Source of the DNA: Clostridia bacterium
Lineage (GTDB): Bacteria; Bacillota; Clostridia; Oscillospirales; CAG-272
Assembly: GCA_017397175.1 (NCBI GenBank)
Contig: JAFQKA010000017.1
Coordinates: 1-41,474, forward strand
Length of the DNA: 41,474 bases
Direction: 5' to 3'
The notes under the pieces were generated by a model, which did no database searches, was not told the origin of the DNA, and saw only the letters and a program-made list of their open reading frames with translations. Position 1 is the stretch's first letter; each line of letters opens with the position of its first letter. Positions 15,356 through 23,604 of this stretch are shown piece after piece. Made by a program: the position numbers and the translations under genes.

Positions 15356-17743
15356 TTATTTCAGATCTACGACCGTTACGCCGAAATCACCCTCGCCGTA
15401 AGGTGCGGTCTTGTAAGCCCCTACGCGCCTGTCACCCTTGAGATAGTTCCAAAGAGCTTTACGAAGCGCACCCGTGCCTTTGCCGTGAATGAGACGTACC
15501 GAATTTATACCTGCGATCAGTGCCTGGTCAAGGTATTTGTCAACCACAAACCAAGCCTCATCGCCGTTCATTCCCCGCAGATCGACTTCTGTCTTGAAGT
15601 CCCGAGAGACTGCCATTTTGTAGTCGTGCAGGGACTTTTGTTTTTTCTGTTCGTCGGTGATGGTTACGGCATTTTCCACAAGCTGAAGATCCTTGACCTT
15701 CGCCCTTGTCTTCATCATGCCGACCTGTACTTCTACGTTACCCTTTGTGTCGGGATCGGCCAAAAGGATACCCTTTTTGCCGATCGAAACGATAAGTACT
15801 TCGTCGCTTTTTTTCAGCGGACGTGGAAGAACGTAATTTTCATCTCGGCGGTTTTCCACGGGGTCATATTTGCCCTCGTTTGCCCGCAGATTTTCGCGGA
15901 TGTTCCGACGTGCCTGATCAAGATGTGATCCGAGATTTTCGGAATCACGCTTCTTTTGAAGTTTTTGTATTTCCTCCAAAACGTAGTCGGCCGACGCCTT
16001 TGCGCTCTGCACCATCGAAAGTGCACTGGCCTTTGCCCGCGCAAGCTCGTTTTCCGAATCCTTGAGACGGCGGTTCAGCGTCTTTTCGGCCTCTGCCTTG
16101 AAATGCTCGTAGTCCGCTCTCATCTGCTCGGTCTCAAGTCGGTTTTTCTCCATTTCGATCCTGCTTGCCTCAAGCTTTTCGATGACGTCCTCAAAGCGCT
16201 TGTTGTCCGATGACACCTGCGCCTTTGCCCGTTCGATTATCTGCTCGGAAAGCCCCAGCTTCTTTGAAATGGCGAAGGCGTTTGACTTGCCGGGAGTGCC
16301 GATGATCAGCTTGTAGGTTGGGCGGAGAGTTTCGATATCAAACTCGCAGGAGGCATTGGAAACGCCTTCCGTTTCAAGTGCGTAAGCCTTCAGTTCCGAG
16401 TAGTGAGTTGTTGCCGCGCATGCCGCGCCTACACGCCTTACTTCCTCAATGACAGCCACTGCCAATGCCGCACCCTCGATGGGGTCGGTTCCAACGCCAA
16501 GCTCGTCGAAAAGCACAAGCGAATCGGGGGTGATCTGCTTCATTATGGAGACGATATTTACCATGTGAGAGCTGAAGGTGGACAGAGATTGCTCAATGCT
16601 CTGCTCGTCACCGATATCGGCAAGTATTTTGTCGTAAATGCAAACGCAGGACGGCTCCTCGGCAGGAATATGAAGACCTGCCTGCGCCATCATGGAAAAA
16701 AGACCGAGGGTCTTCAAGGTTACGGTTTTACCGCCCGTGTTGGGGCCTGTGATGACCAGCGTGTCAAAGGTGTCGCCTATCTGTACGTCGATGGGAACGA
16801 CACGGCTCTTGTCAATAAGCGGGTGCCTTGCACGGCGGAGAATGTAGGAACGGTCTCCCGAGAGCTTGGGTTGAATACCGTCCATTCTTTGGGACAGCTC
16901 GCCACAGGCGAAAATAAATGCAAGCTCTGTGATATTTTTGTAATTTAATCGCAAGGTTGCGGAAATTTTTGAAACCTCGACTGAAAGCTCGTAGAGGATA
17001 CGCTCTATTTCGTGCTGTTCGCGGGACTCTAGCTCGCGCAGCTCGTTGTTCAGATCGACTACCGCAATAGGCTCAACAAAGAGGGTCGCGCCCGAGGACG
17101 AGGTGTCGTGCAGAAATCCTTTCACCTCGTTTTTTGCCTCTGCCTTTACGGGAACAACGTAGCGCCCGTTTCGCATGGTGACGATGTTTTCCTGCAGATA
17201 TTTTGCGTATGACCCGCCCACGTACTTCTGGAGCGTGTCCTTGATCTTGCTGTTTGTGACGCGCATTTTACGGCGAATGTCGGAGAGGGTCTGACTTGCC
17301 TCGTCGGCTATCAGATCCTCGGAGATTATCGTTCTTGAAATTCTGTCCTCAAGTGACTTGTTTGAAGACAGCCGCTCGAAGATTTCGTCTATGCTTGTTT
17401 CAAAGGTAATGTTCGAGCGAATGTAATCAAGGAGCATTCGGGCCGAGCGGAGCAGGGTGGCGACGTGCATAAGCTCTCTTGCCGAAAGCACCGCGCCCTT
17501 GTCGGCACGCTCGGTAAGATCGTCCATATCGTGAACGTCGCCAAAGGGAGGCGTACCCTTTGCGTCCATTAAACGCCGAGCGTCGCTTGTACGGCGCAGA
17601 CGTCGGAGGACCGCGTCGGGATTGTCTGTGGGTTCAAGGGAAAGCGCAGCTTTTTTTGCACCCTCTGTCAGAGCGCAGTCTGAGAGCATTTCCCGTATTT
17701 TGTCAAACTCAAGGGTTGAAATAATTTTATCTGTTACTAACAT
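15356..17743 (-). CDS. mutS2: MutS2 DNA/ribosome-associated ATPase with Smr domain
   Basis: MutS2 is a MutS-like ATPase without the mismatch-recognition domain. It has been linked to suppression of recombination and, in Bacillus, to rescue of collided ribosomes. The 795-residue protein has core and lever helices in the N-terminal 300 residues, the Walker A GPNTGGKT (about 331-338), the Walker B FDELGVGTDP, and ATTHYSELK. A long coiled segment (about 510-620) follows, then a KOW-like region, then a C-terminal Smr domain with VDLRGMNGDEA and HGKGTGALR. It lies 11 bases after recO in an operon of conserved genes. Confidence 0.96.
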   Translation of the reverse strand: MLVTDKIISTLEFDKIREMLSDCALTEGAKKAALSLEPTDNPDAVLRRLRRTSDARRLMDAKGTPPFGDVHDMDDLTERADKGAVLSARELMHVATLLRSARMLLDYIRSNITFETSIDEIFERLSSNKSLEDRISRTIISEDLIADEASQTLSDIRRKMRVTNSKIKDTLQKYVGGSYAKYLQENIVTMRNGRYVVPVKAEAKNEVKGFLHDTSSSGATLFVEPIAVVDLNNELRELESREQHEIERILYELSVEVSKISATLRLNYKNITELAFIFACGELSQRMDGIQPKLSGDRSYILRRARHPLIDKSRVVPIDVQIGDTFDTLVITGPNTGGKTVTLKTLGLFSMMAQAGLHIPAEEPSCVCIYDKILADIGDEQSIEQSLSTFSSHMVNIVSIMKQITPDSLVLFDELGVGTDPIEGAALAVAVIEEVRRVGAACAATTHYSELKAYALETEGVSNASCEFDIETLRPTYKLIIGTPGKSNAFAISKKLGLSEQIIERAKAQVSSDNKRFEDVIEKLEASRIEMEKNRLETEQMRADYEHFKAEAEKTLNRRLKDSENELARAKASALSMVQSAKASADYVLEEIQKLQKKRDSENLGSHLDQARRNIRENLRANEGKYDPVENRRDENYVLPRPLKKSDEVLIVSIGKKGILLADPDTKGNVEVQVGMMKTRAKVKDLQLVENAVTITDEQKKQKSLHDYKMAVSRDFKTEVDLRGMNGDEAWFVVDKYLDQALIAGINSVRLIHGKGTGALRKALWNYLKGDRRVGAYKTAPYGEGDFGVTVVDLK

Positions 17744-17754
17744 AATTTTTCCTT

Positions 17755-18540
17755 TTATAGCATTGAAAGGTAGAAATCAAGCGTGTCAAAGCCTCGTTCA
17801 AGATGATTCAGAAGATATTCCTGCGCCACCTTTTCAAATATCCGAAGCTCCTCGTCGTCTTTTAATTCAAAGGACAAAGCGCGTGCAGGCGGTGCGCTTA
17901 TTGCATATCTGATAGCCGCCAGAGTGCTTGGGGTCAGATTTTTCATTATTATCCGCTGCTCGGGGTTGTACCTGTCGGGTTTATTCATCTCGGGGTGGGA
18001 TCTCAGACAGGACCGGCAGAAGATGTGACCGTTCATAATGTCAAATATCGGTTCACGAGGATTTGGCTCTCCGCAGATAAAGCAACCGGACAGATCGGGT
18101 GCAAAGCCTGAAAATGCCGCCGCCCGAAGTTCAAACGCCGCTTTGATAAGCGAGAGGGGCTTGTCCGAGCTTACCATTGCGTGAAAGGAGTTCAGGGTAA
18201 GCCGCAGAACGTCGGGCGCAGGCACGTCCTCACCCGTTACGTCGCAGGCGACGTCGCACATATAGCTCGCCAGAGACATTTTAAGAATGTCGCGGGTCAA
18301 TCCGAAAAAAGGAGCTGTGACCGATGCCTCACGCAGGTAATGAAAATCCCCTTTTTTGTATAGCGTATAGTTTCCGTAAGCAAAAACCGAGGTGGCACCA
18401 CCCCATTTTGTCCGCACGGACTTTGCCCCCTTGACGGAAATGCTTAATTTTCCGCGGTCGGGGGTGAGAAGGGTTATTATTTTGTCGTTTTCGCCGTAGT
18501 CGACCGATCGAATGACCAGCCCGTCACAGGAAAAAATCAT
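17755..18540 (-). CDS. recO: DNA repair protein RecO
   Basis: RecO loads RecA onto SSB-coated single-stranded DNA together with RecR. The 261-residue protein has an N-terminal OB-fold (GLVIRSVDYGENDKIITLLTPDRGK) and a C-terminal helical domain. A zinc site is formed by CFICG (about 171-175) and CRSC (about 194-197). The start was placed at the ATG 4-5 bases after GGAGGG; the frame is open 11 codons further upstream but with no ribosome site there. It lies 25 bases after era, the era-recO order common in Firmicutes. Confidence 0.93.
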   Translation of the reverse strand: MIFSCDGLVIRSVDYGENDKIITLLTPDRGKLSISVKGAKSVRTKWGGATSVFAYGNYTLYKKGDFHYLREASVTAPFFGLTRDILKMSLASYMCDVACDVTGEDVPAPDVLRLTLNSFHAMVSSDKPLSLIKAAFELRAAAFSGFAPDLSGCFICGEPNPREPIFDIMNGHIFCRSCLRSHPEMNKPDRYNPEQRIIMKNLTPSTLAAIRYAISAPPARALSFELKDDEELRIFEKVAQEYLLNHLERGFDTLDFYLSML

Positions 18541-18565
18541 AACTCCCTCCAAAAATGTAATACTA

Positions 18566-19462
18566 TCAGTCAAATTCCTCCGTGCGGTAGCCGAAGTTGC
18601 CCACCGCCGCGGCGCTTTCTCTCCAATTTTCCTTGACCTTGACCCAAAGATTCAGATAGACCTTTGTGCCGAAGATCTTTTCAAGATCCTGTCGGGCGTA
18701 CGTGCCGATCAGCTTCAGCGCGGCACCGTTTTTGCCCACGATAATGCCCTTGTGGGAGGTCTTTTCACAGAAGATCTCGGCACGAATACGCAAAAGTGTG
18801 CCCTCGTCCTTAAATTCCTCAATAACAACGGCAGTGCCGTGGGGGATCTCCTTGTTTAAGGTCTTGAGTATCTTTTCGCGAATGATCTCGGATGCCAGAC
18901 GACGTTCGGGTTGGTCTGTTGCAATGTCCTCGGGAAAGAAGAAGTTTTCAACGTCCGAAAGGAATTTTTCACATTCTTTTAGCACAATATCCGTTCCCTT
19001 GTCCTTTTTTGCCGCCATGGGAACAAACGCGTCAAAGTCGTGAAGTGCCGAATAGCTCTTGATAGTCTCCGCAACGCCAACGGCGTCGGTCAGATCCACC
19101 TTGTTGATCGCTAAGATGGCGGGAACCCCCGACTTTTTCAGATATTCGATTACGTTGTTTTCAACGTTAGTTACGGGCTTTGACGCCTCGACCACGAGCA
19201 CTACCGCGTCCGCGTCGTGCATACTTGAGTTTGCGGCGGTCACCATGTAGTCACCCAGCTTGTTCTTTGGCGCGTGCATACCGGGGGTGTCCATGAAAAC
19301 GAACTGCGTGTCACCCTGCGTATGTATTCCGAGAATACGGTTTCGCGTGGTCTGGGGCTTGCTTGAAACTATTGTTATCTTCTCGCCCAGAATCGAGTTG
19401 AGAAGCGTTGATTTGCCTACGTTGGGACGTCCTACAATTGCAATAAATCCTGTTTTTTTCAT
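18566..19462 (-). CDS. era: GTPase Era
   Basis: Era is an essential GTPase that binds the 3' end of 16S rRNA and helps to mature the 30S subunit. The 298-residue protein has G1 GRPNVGKS, G3 DTPG and G4 NKVD in the N-terminal GTPase domain. The C-terminal KH domain (about 205-298) has the GKNGAALKLIG loop and the PEDIATDQPERRLASEIIREK linker. A ribosome site AAGGA precedes the ATG. It is 15 bases after ybeY in the conserved phoH-ybeY-era order. Confidence 0.97.
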   Translation of the reverse strand: MKKTGFIAIVGRPNVGKSTLLNSILGEKITIVSSKPQTTRNRILGIHTQGDTQFVFMDTPGMHAPKNKLGDYMVTAANSSMHDADAVVLVVEASKPVTNVENNVIEYLKKSGVPAILAINKVDLTDAVGVAETIKSYSALHDFDAFVPMAAKKDKGTDIVLKECEKFLSDVENFFFPEDIATDQPERRLASEIIREKILKTLNKEIPHGTAVVIEEFKDEGTLLRIRAEIFCEKTSHKGIIVGKNGAALKLIGTYARQDLEKIFGTKVYLNLWVKVKENWRESAAAVGNFGYRTEEFD

Positions 19463-19477
19463 CTGTATTTTCCTTTT

Positions 19478-19951
19478 TTATTTTACCGAAAGCCCAAGTG
19501 CTTCCATGATCTCGTTTTGCTTTTTACGCATAATTTTCTCGTCTTCCTCGCCCGTTTCGTGGTCGTATCCCAGAAGATGAAGAACCGAGTGAGCGGTGAG
19601 GAAGGCTACCTCGCGCTCAAAGGAGTGACCGAACTCTGTCGCCTGTTCTTTCGCGCGTTCAAGAGAGAGAACGATGTCGCCAAGAGGCACGCTGAAAAGC
19701 TTGTCGTCGGGCAGGTCGTCGTCACCGAGCAGGGGAAAGGACAGAACGTCGGTGGGACGGTCGATATTTCTGAATTTGCGGTTTATCTCATGTATACCCT
19801 CGTTGTCAACAAATGTGACCGAAACCTGGGTGTTGCGATCGAAATTCTCAAGGGCGAGGGTCTGTGTGATAGCTGAGCGGATAAGGATCTTTACGGCATA
19901 AGTGACCTTGATCTTATCCTGCTCGTTTGAAAAATATATTCTCAGTGACAT
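19478..19951 (-). CDS. ybeY: Endoribonuclease YbeY, rRNA maturation factor
   Basis: YbeY is a zinc-dependent endoribonuclease involved in 16S rRNA 3'-end maturation and ribosome quality control. The 157-residue product has NRKFRNIDRPTDVLSFP in the middle and the zinc motif HSVLHLLGYDH (HxxxHxxxxxH) near the C-terminus. The length is typical. It is 17 bases downstream of phoH and 15 bases before era, as in most Firmicutes. Confidence 0.96.
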   Translation of the reverse strand: MSLRIYFSNEQDKIKVTYAVKILIRSAITQTLALENFDRNTQVSVTFVDNEGIHEINRKFRNIDRPTDVLSFPLLGDDDLPDDKLFSVPLGDIVLSLERAKEQATEFGHSFEREVAFLTAHSVLHLLGYDHETGEEDEKIMRKKQNEIMEALGLSVK

Positions 19952-19968
19952 ATTTTAAAAGTCCTTTC

Positions 19969-20982
19969 TCAGGTACGGCGGCGGAAGGTCTTTTCCTTGG
20001 ATTCTTCCTTTTTGGCTTCAAGAGTGCGCTCATATTTGTCGTATGCCTGAATTATCTTCTGCACCAGACGGTGACGCACCACGTCGCGGTCGGTAAAATG
20101 ATGGATCGCAATGTCGTCGATGCCGTCAAGTATCTTCGTGGCGATAGCAAGACCGCTCTTTTTGCCAAAGGGCAGGTCGGTCTGTGTCAAGTCTCCCGTG
20201 ACTACAGCTTTTGAGTTGAATCCGAGACGTGTCAAAAACATTTTCATCTGCTCGGGGGTGGCGTTCTGTGCCTCGTCGAGAATGATGAAAGAATCGTCCA
20301 GGGTTCGACCTCTCATGTATGCAAGGGGTGCCACCTCGATAATATTTTTTTCAAGCTGTCTCTGATAATTTTCGGGACCCATCATCTCAAAGAGTGCATC
20401 GTAAAGCGGGCGCAGATAGGGGTCTATCTTGCTCTGCAGATCGCCGGGCAGAAATCCCAAACGCTCGCCTGCCTCAACCGCAGGGCGGGTGAGGATTATC
20501 TTGGCTACCTTCTTTTCGCGCAAAGCCTTGACCGCCATGGCGACTGCCAAAAAGGTTTTACCGGTTCCCGCAGGGCCGACCCCGAGAACTATGGTGTTCT
20601 TTTCGATGGCGTTTACGTATTGCTTCTGTCCCGCTGTCTTTGCCTTGATGGGTTTTCCGCGGCTGGTGATGCAGATGCAGTCCTCGCCGGGGGTGACGAG
20701 CAGATCCTCTTTTCCGTCCTCGATCATGTCAAGCACGTAGTTGACCTGCGTGTCGCTGACGTCGTCCGAGCGGAGTGCCACCTGCTCAAGATAGCTGATG
20801 GTCTTTGCCGCCTGCTCGATCTTCTCCTCCGCGCCGTCGATGATGACGGAATCTCCGTCATTACCCGAGCGTGAGGATATTTCAACAGACAGCCTCTGTT
20901 CGATGAGACGAATATTTACGTCGTAGCTTCCGAATATTTTTGAGATTATTCCCGGGCGGGAAAAGTTTATTTTCTTTTGCAT
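19969..20982 (-). CDS. phoH: PhoH-family ATPase
   Basis: PhoH-like proteins are cytoplasmic P-loop ATPases related to the helicase superfamily; a role in RNA metabolism is suspected from their link to ybeY. The 337-residue protein has an N-terminal region of about 110 residues, Walker A GPAGTGKTFLA (about 135-145), Walker B ILDEAQN and the conserved TGDLTQTDLP. A perfect AGGAGG site stands before the ATG and overlaps the end of yqfD. It is part of the yqfC-yqfD-phoH-ybeY-era series. Confidence 0.96.
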   Translation of the reverse strand: MQKKINFSRPGIISKIFGSYDVNIRLIEQRLSVEISSRSGNDGDSVIIDGAEEKIEQAAKTISYLEQVALRSDDVSDTQVNYVLDMIEDGKEDLLVTPGEDCICITSRGKPIKAKTAGQKQYVNAIEKNTIVLGVGPAGTGKTFLAVAMAVKALREKKVAKIILTRPAVEAGERLGFLPGDLQSKIDPYLRPLYDALFEMMGPENYQRQLEKNIIEVAPLAYMRGRTLDDSFIILDEAQNATPEQMKMFLTRLGFNSKAVVTGDLTQTDLPFGKKSGLAIATKILDGIDDIAIHHFTDRDVVRHRLVQKIIQAYDKYERTLEAKKEESKEKTFRRRT

Positions 20983-20994
20983 AAATGTTCCTCC

Positions 20995-22161
20995 TTATTG
21001 ATTGATTTTTTGAGGAATGGCAATGTTTTGTGAGCAGACCGCCGTGCAATAAAGCCGCACGGAGTCTTCGCCCATCTCGCACCTTATGGTCTTTGACATA
21101 AGATCGCTGTCCGAAAGCTCATCTTGCATCTGTCTGTAGAGCTGAGCAAAGGCCATGTCCGAAGCCTCCTTTGGGGTGCGGGTCTTTGTCACCGTTTCGT
21201 ATTTTGTGACAAGCTCTGTTACCACGCCAAAGGGCAAGGGAGGAAGAAATGGTGGCGAGAGATTTTCTTCCATATATATTGTAACACACTTTGATGTGTT
21301 TTTTCTACTGTTTTTTGAAAAAAATATGTTTTTTGAGAAAAATTTTATGTATTTTTGACCGTTTTCCGAGCTTAAAGGCACCTGTGCTTCGTATTTGAAC
21401 GGTACTTCGACCTCAAACACCCGACTGACGACGGCAAAGACTTCGCCCGAAGCCTGAACAAGAGAGTAGTTTCCGAGCTTTCCGCCGCGTACTCCGCTGA
21501 CCAGGATCTCGCCTTTTTTCACCGATTGTCCCACCTCTACACATACCGTTCCACAGCTTGATTCTATCCGCTCGATCGTTCCGTCCCGCAGGGCAACCAG
21601 ATTGCAGGGTGAGTTGTCTTTCTGAGCAAAATGTGCCTCCTCTCGGATCTGAACGTAAGCCACCGTGCCCGACATATTTATAGATAGCCAGGATATTTTG
21701 TCCGAACGGGCAAGCAGGGAATTTGCAACCCGGTCAACGTCGGTCTTGACAGAGCTTCCGAGACCGAACCCTGCCGCCGCCAGTTCGCGCTTGACCGTGG
21801 CAGTGTCAATATCAGAATTTCCGCTCACCCGAATGTCCCAGACCACGCTGCCCGACAGAAAAATGATGCCAAGAGCCAAAGCAAGACCTATAAAGATTCC
21901 CGGACGCTTTCGGTATGAAAAAAGAAAAAACGGCAGACCGAAGCATTTTTCTGTGAAAGGAATATTCAGGGCGGAGAGCCTCCGTGACAGCTTTCGCGCC
22001 GCCCCGTATGAGGTCTCTACGGTCAACCTGTCCTCGTCGAGAGCGGTTTTGCTTACGGGAAGCTTCATTTCAAGACACAAACTGAGCAGTTCGGGTGCGT
22101 TTTCCTCGGACACACTCAGGCGAGCACCGCCCAAAAGGGCATTTTTGATCTTTACAAGCAA
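20995..22161 (-). CDS. yqfD: Sporulation protein YqfD
   Basis: YqfD is a membrane protein made in the mother cell during sporulation and needed for normal spore formation; its exact role is unknown. The 388-residue product has a short soluble N-terminus, a membrane segment (about 87-107, after FSYRKRPG) and a long extracytoplasmic domain with WDIRVSGNSDIDTATV and GTIERIESSCGTVCVEVGQSVKKG, which matches the family. The start appears to be a TTG 7 bases after GGAGGG; it overlaps the end of yqfC by 10 bases, pointing to translational coupling. A strongly A/T-rich stretch (about 21270-21355) encodes a lysine/serine/phenylalanine-rich insert. Confidence 0.9.
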   Translation of the reverse strand: MLVKIKNALLGGARLSVSEENAPELLSLCLEMKLPVSKTALDEDRLTVETSYGAARKLSRRLSALNIPFTEKCFGLPFFLFSYRKRPGIFIGLALALGIIFLSGSVVWDIRVSGNSDIDTATVKRELAAAGFGLGSSVKTDVDRVANSLLARSDKISWLSINMSGTVAYVQIREEAHFAQKDNSPCNLVALRDGTIERIESSCGTVCVEVGQSVKKGEILVSGVRGGKLGNYSLVQASGEVFAVVSRVFEVEVPFKYEAQVPLSSENGQKYIKFFSKNIFFSKNSRKNTSKCVTIYMEENLSPPFLPPLPFGVVTELVTKYETVTKTRTPKEASDMAFAQLYRQMQDELSDSDLMSKTIRCEMGEDSVRLYCTAVCSQNIAIPQKINQ

Positions 22162-22481
22162 CCTTCATCCCTCCTGCGAAACTCAATTCTGTCAACAAGA
22201 CCGCACACCTCGGCGCACTTGTCTCCAAAGCCCGTAAACTCAAGCCTTTTGCCCACTATGACCGTGTCAAACTCCTTGCCTTCAAGCTCAATTCTGTCAT
22301 GAGAATAGAGCAGAATTTTTCTGCATCCGCACACGGAAACCGATCCGCGGCCGCGTATTTCTACAAGATTTCCGTTTGCTAAGTCGCTGGGAAGATCCAT
22401 GCAGCGACAGAGCTTTTCCGCCACACTTTCTTTGTTTTGTTTTTGATATCTTTTCGAGCGTTCTCCGCTTTTTTTGAGCAT
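22152..22481 (-). CDS. yqfC: Sporulation protein YqfC
   Basis: YqfC is a small sporulation protein of the YabP/YqfC family, cotranscribed with yqfD under sigma-E in Bacillus. The 109-residue product has the family features: MDLPSDLANGNLVEIRGRG (about 28-46), the short repeats CRKILLYSHDRIELEG, and VGKRLEFTGFGDKCAEVCGLVDRIEF at the end. The start is the ATG at 22481 after AGGAGA; the frame is open for another 159 codons upstream, but that region belongs to the divergent ylbJ-like gene. I infer sporulation sigma-factor control but could not define a clear sigma-E promoter in the 61-base gap. Confidence 0.85.
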   Translation of the reverse strand: MLKKSGERSKRYQKQNKESVAEKLCRCMDLPSDLANGNLVEIRGRGSVSVCGCRKILLYSHDRIELEGKEFDTVIVGKRLEFTGFGDKCAEVCGLVDRIEFRRRDEGCL

Positions 22482-22542
22482 ATGTGAATCTCCTGTTCCA
22501 TAAAATGGCTGTATATAAACATATGCGTCACGGAGGTTATGC

Positions 22543-23604
22543 ATGAAAAAAACGAGCGCGGGTGAGGCATTTCTGCTTTGCTTTTCGGCTATTTTGATAT
22601 ACGCAATACTGAAAAAGCCCGATATAGCCATAGGATATATGCGAAGCGGACTTACTTTGTGCGCGCAGAGGGTGATACCGTCGCTTTTTCCTTTTTCGGT
22701 ACTGTCCGCTCTTTTTATTGACATGGGTGGTGCAGACCTGCTTGGACGTTTTGCCGGCGGCATCGTTTCAAGGCTTTTTGGAATCAGCCGTGTCTCCGCC
22801 TTTGTTCCGCTGGCGGGAATGCTTTGCGGATTTCCCGTGGGCGCAATGGCCGCTTCAAAGCTGTACCGCCGCGGCGAGATATCGGTAAGAGAGCTGCAAA
22901 GACTTCTGATAATATCGGGCATTCCCGGGTCTGCTTTTCTTATCAGTGCGGTGGGCATTTCGATCTGGTCAAGCCAAAGGTTCGGCGCGGCGCTTTATTT
23001 TATTCAGATAATTACATCCGTTTTTATCGGTGTTGCATTAAAATACCTGTCCCCGCTGACCCTTTCCGAAAAGGAGAGCACGGTCACAAGATCACAGGAA
23101 AACAGAGTGGCGGTCTTCTGCGACAGCATAGGAGACTGCGCTCTTTCGATGCTGAAAATTTGCGGATTCGTTGTGTTTTTTTCTTCATCGGTGGGGACAT
23201 TGTGCTCCGTACTCGAAAGCATTGGCGTATCACCAATTTTTAAAATTCCCGTAATGGGATTTTTTGAAATGACGGGTGCTGTGTCACTTGCTCCTCAACT
23301 TGGGATAGCGGGTGCGGTACTTACGGCTCTTTTTGTAGGGTGGTCAGGACTTTCGGTTCATTTTCAGGTGCTTTCGGTCTGTCGCGGCATTCCCGTTTCC
23401 ACACGCCCGTATTTTCTGGCAAAAGCAATACAAGGACTGCTTTCGGCAGTCCTTGCATATCTTTATATTCGATTCGTGGGCCTTGAATTTTCTTCTCCCT
23501 CCGCGCCTGCTTTTTTTGCGCTTCCCACCGAGGTCGGCGCGTTTATATCGGGGCTGTTTTGCATTTCGCTTTTACTGCCATTCCTGAGGAAGAAATTCCT
23601 TTGA
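22543..23604 (+). CDS. ylbJ: Sporulation integral membrane protein YlbJ-like
   Basis: YlbJ-type proteins are polytopic membrane proteins of the nucleoside-recognition (Gate) fold, needed for spore formation in Bacillus, perhaps in transport. The 353-residue product has about eight hydrophobic segments, the motif PLAGMLCGFPVGAMAASKL (about 90-108) and the related GWSGLSVHFQVLSVCRG in the second half (about 266-282), which together mark the two pseudo-repeats. The start has a CGGAGG site. It is divergent from yqfC across 61 bases, which fits joint control in the mother cell. Its last 33 bases overlap the end of the convergent capA-like gene. Confidence 0.83.
   Translation: MKKTSAGEAFLLCFSAILIYAILKKPDIAIGYMRSGLTLCAQRVIPSLFPFSVLSALFIDMGGADLLGRFAGGIVSRLFGISRVSAFVPLAGMLCGFPVGAMAASKLYRRGEISVRELQRLLIISGIPGSAFLISAVGISIWSSQRFGAALYFIQIITSVFIGVALKYLSPLTLSEKESTVTRSQENRVAVFCDSIGDCALSMLKICGFVVFFSSSVGTLCSVLESIGVSPIFKIPVMGFFEMTGAVSLAPQLGIAGAVLTALFVGWSGLSVHFQVLSVCRGIPVSTRPYFLAKAIQGLLSAVLAYLYIRFVGLEFSSPSAPAFFALPTEVGAFISGLFCISLLLPFLRKKFL
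23431..23455. other. Perfect hairpin inside ylbJ
   Basis: A perfect 10-bp inverted repeat (23431-23440 with 23446-23455, loop TTTCG) inside coding sequence, about 120 bases beyond the capA stop on the other strand. It lacks a long T run on either strand. It could slow transcription entering from capA, but this is speculative. Confidence 0.45.

Noticed and set aside
16403-16948. A 181-codon frame antisense to mutS2
   Set aside because: It lies opposite the MutS2 ATPase core, with no ribosome site and no recognisable domain.
22482-22958. An N-terminal extension of yqfC
   Set aside because: The extension is antisense to ylbJ, and the YqfC family is about 95-110 residues, which fits the start at 22481.
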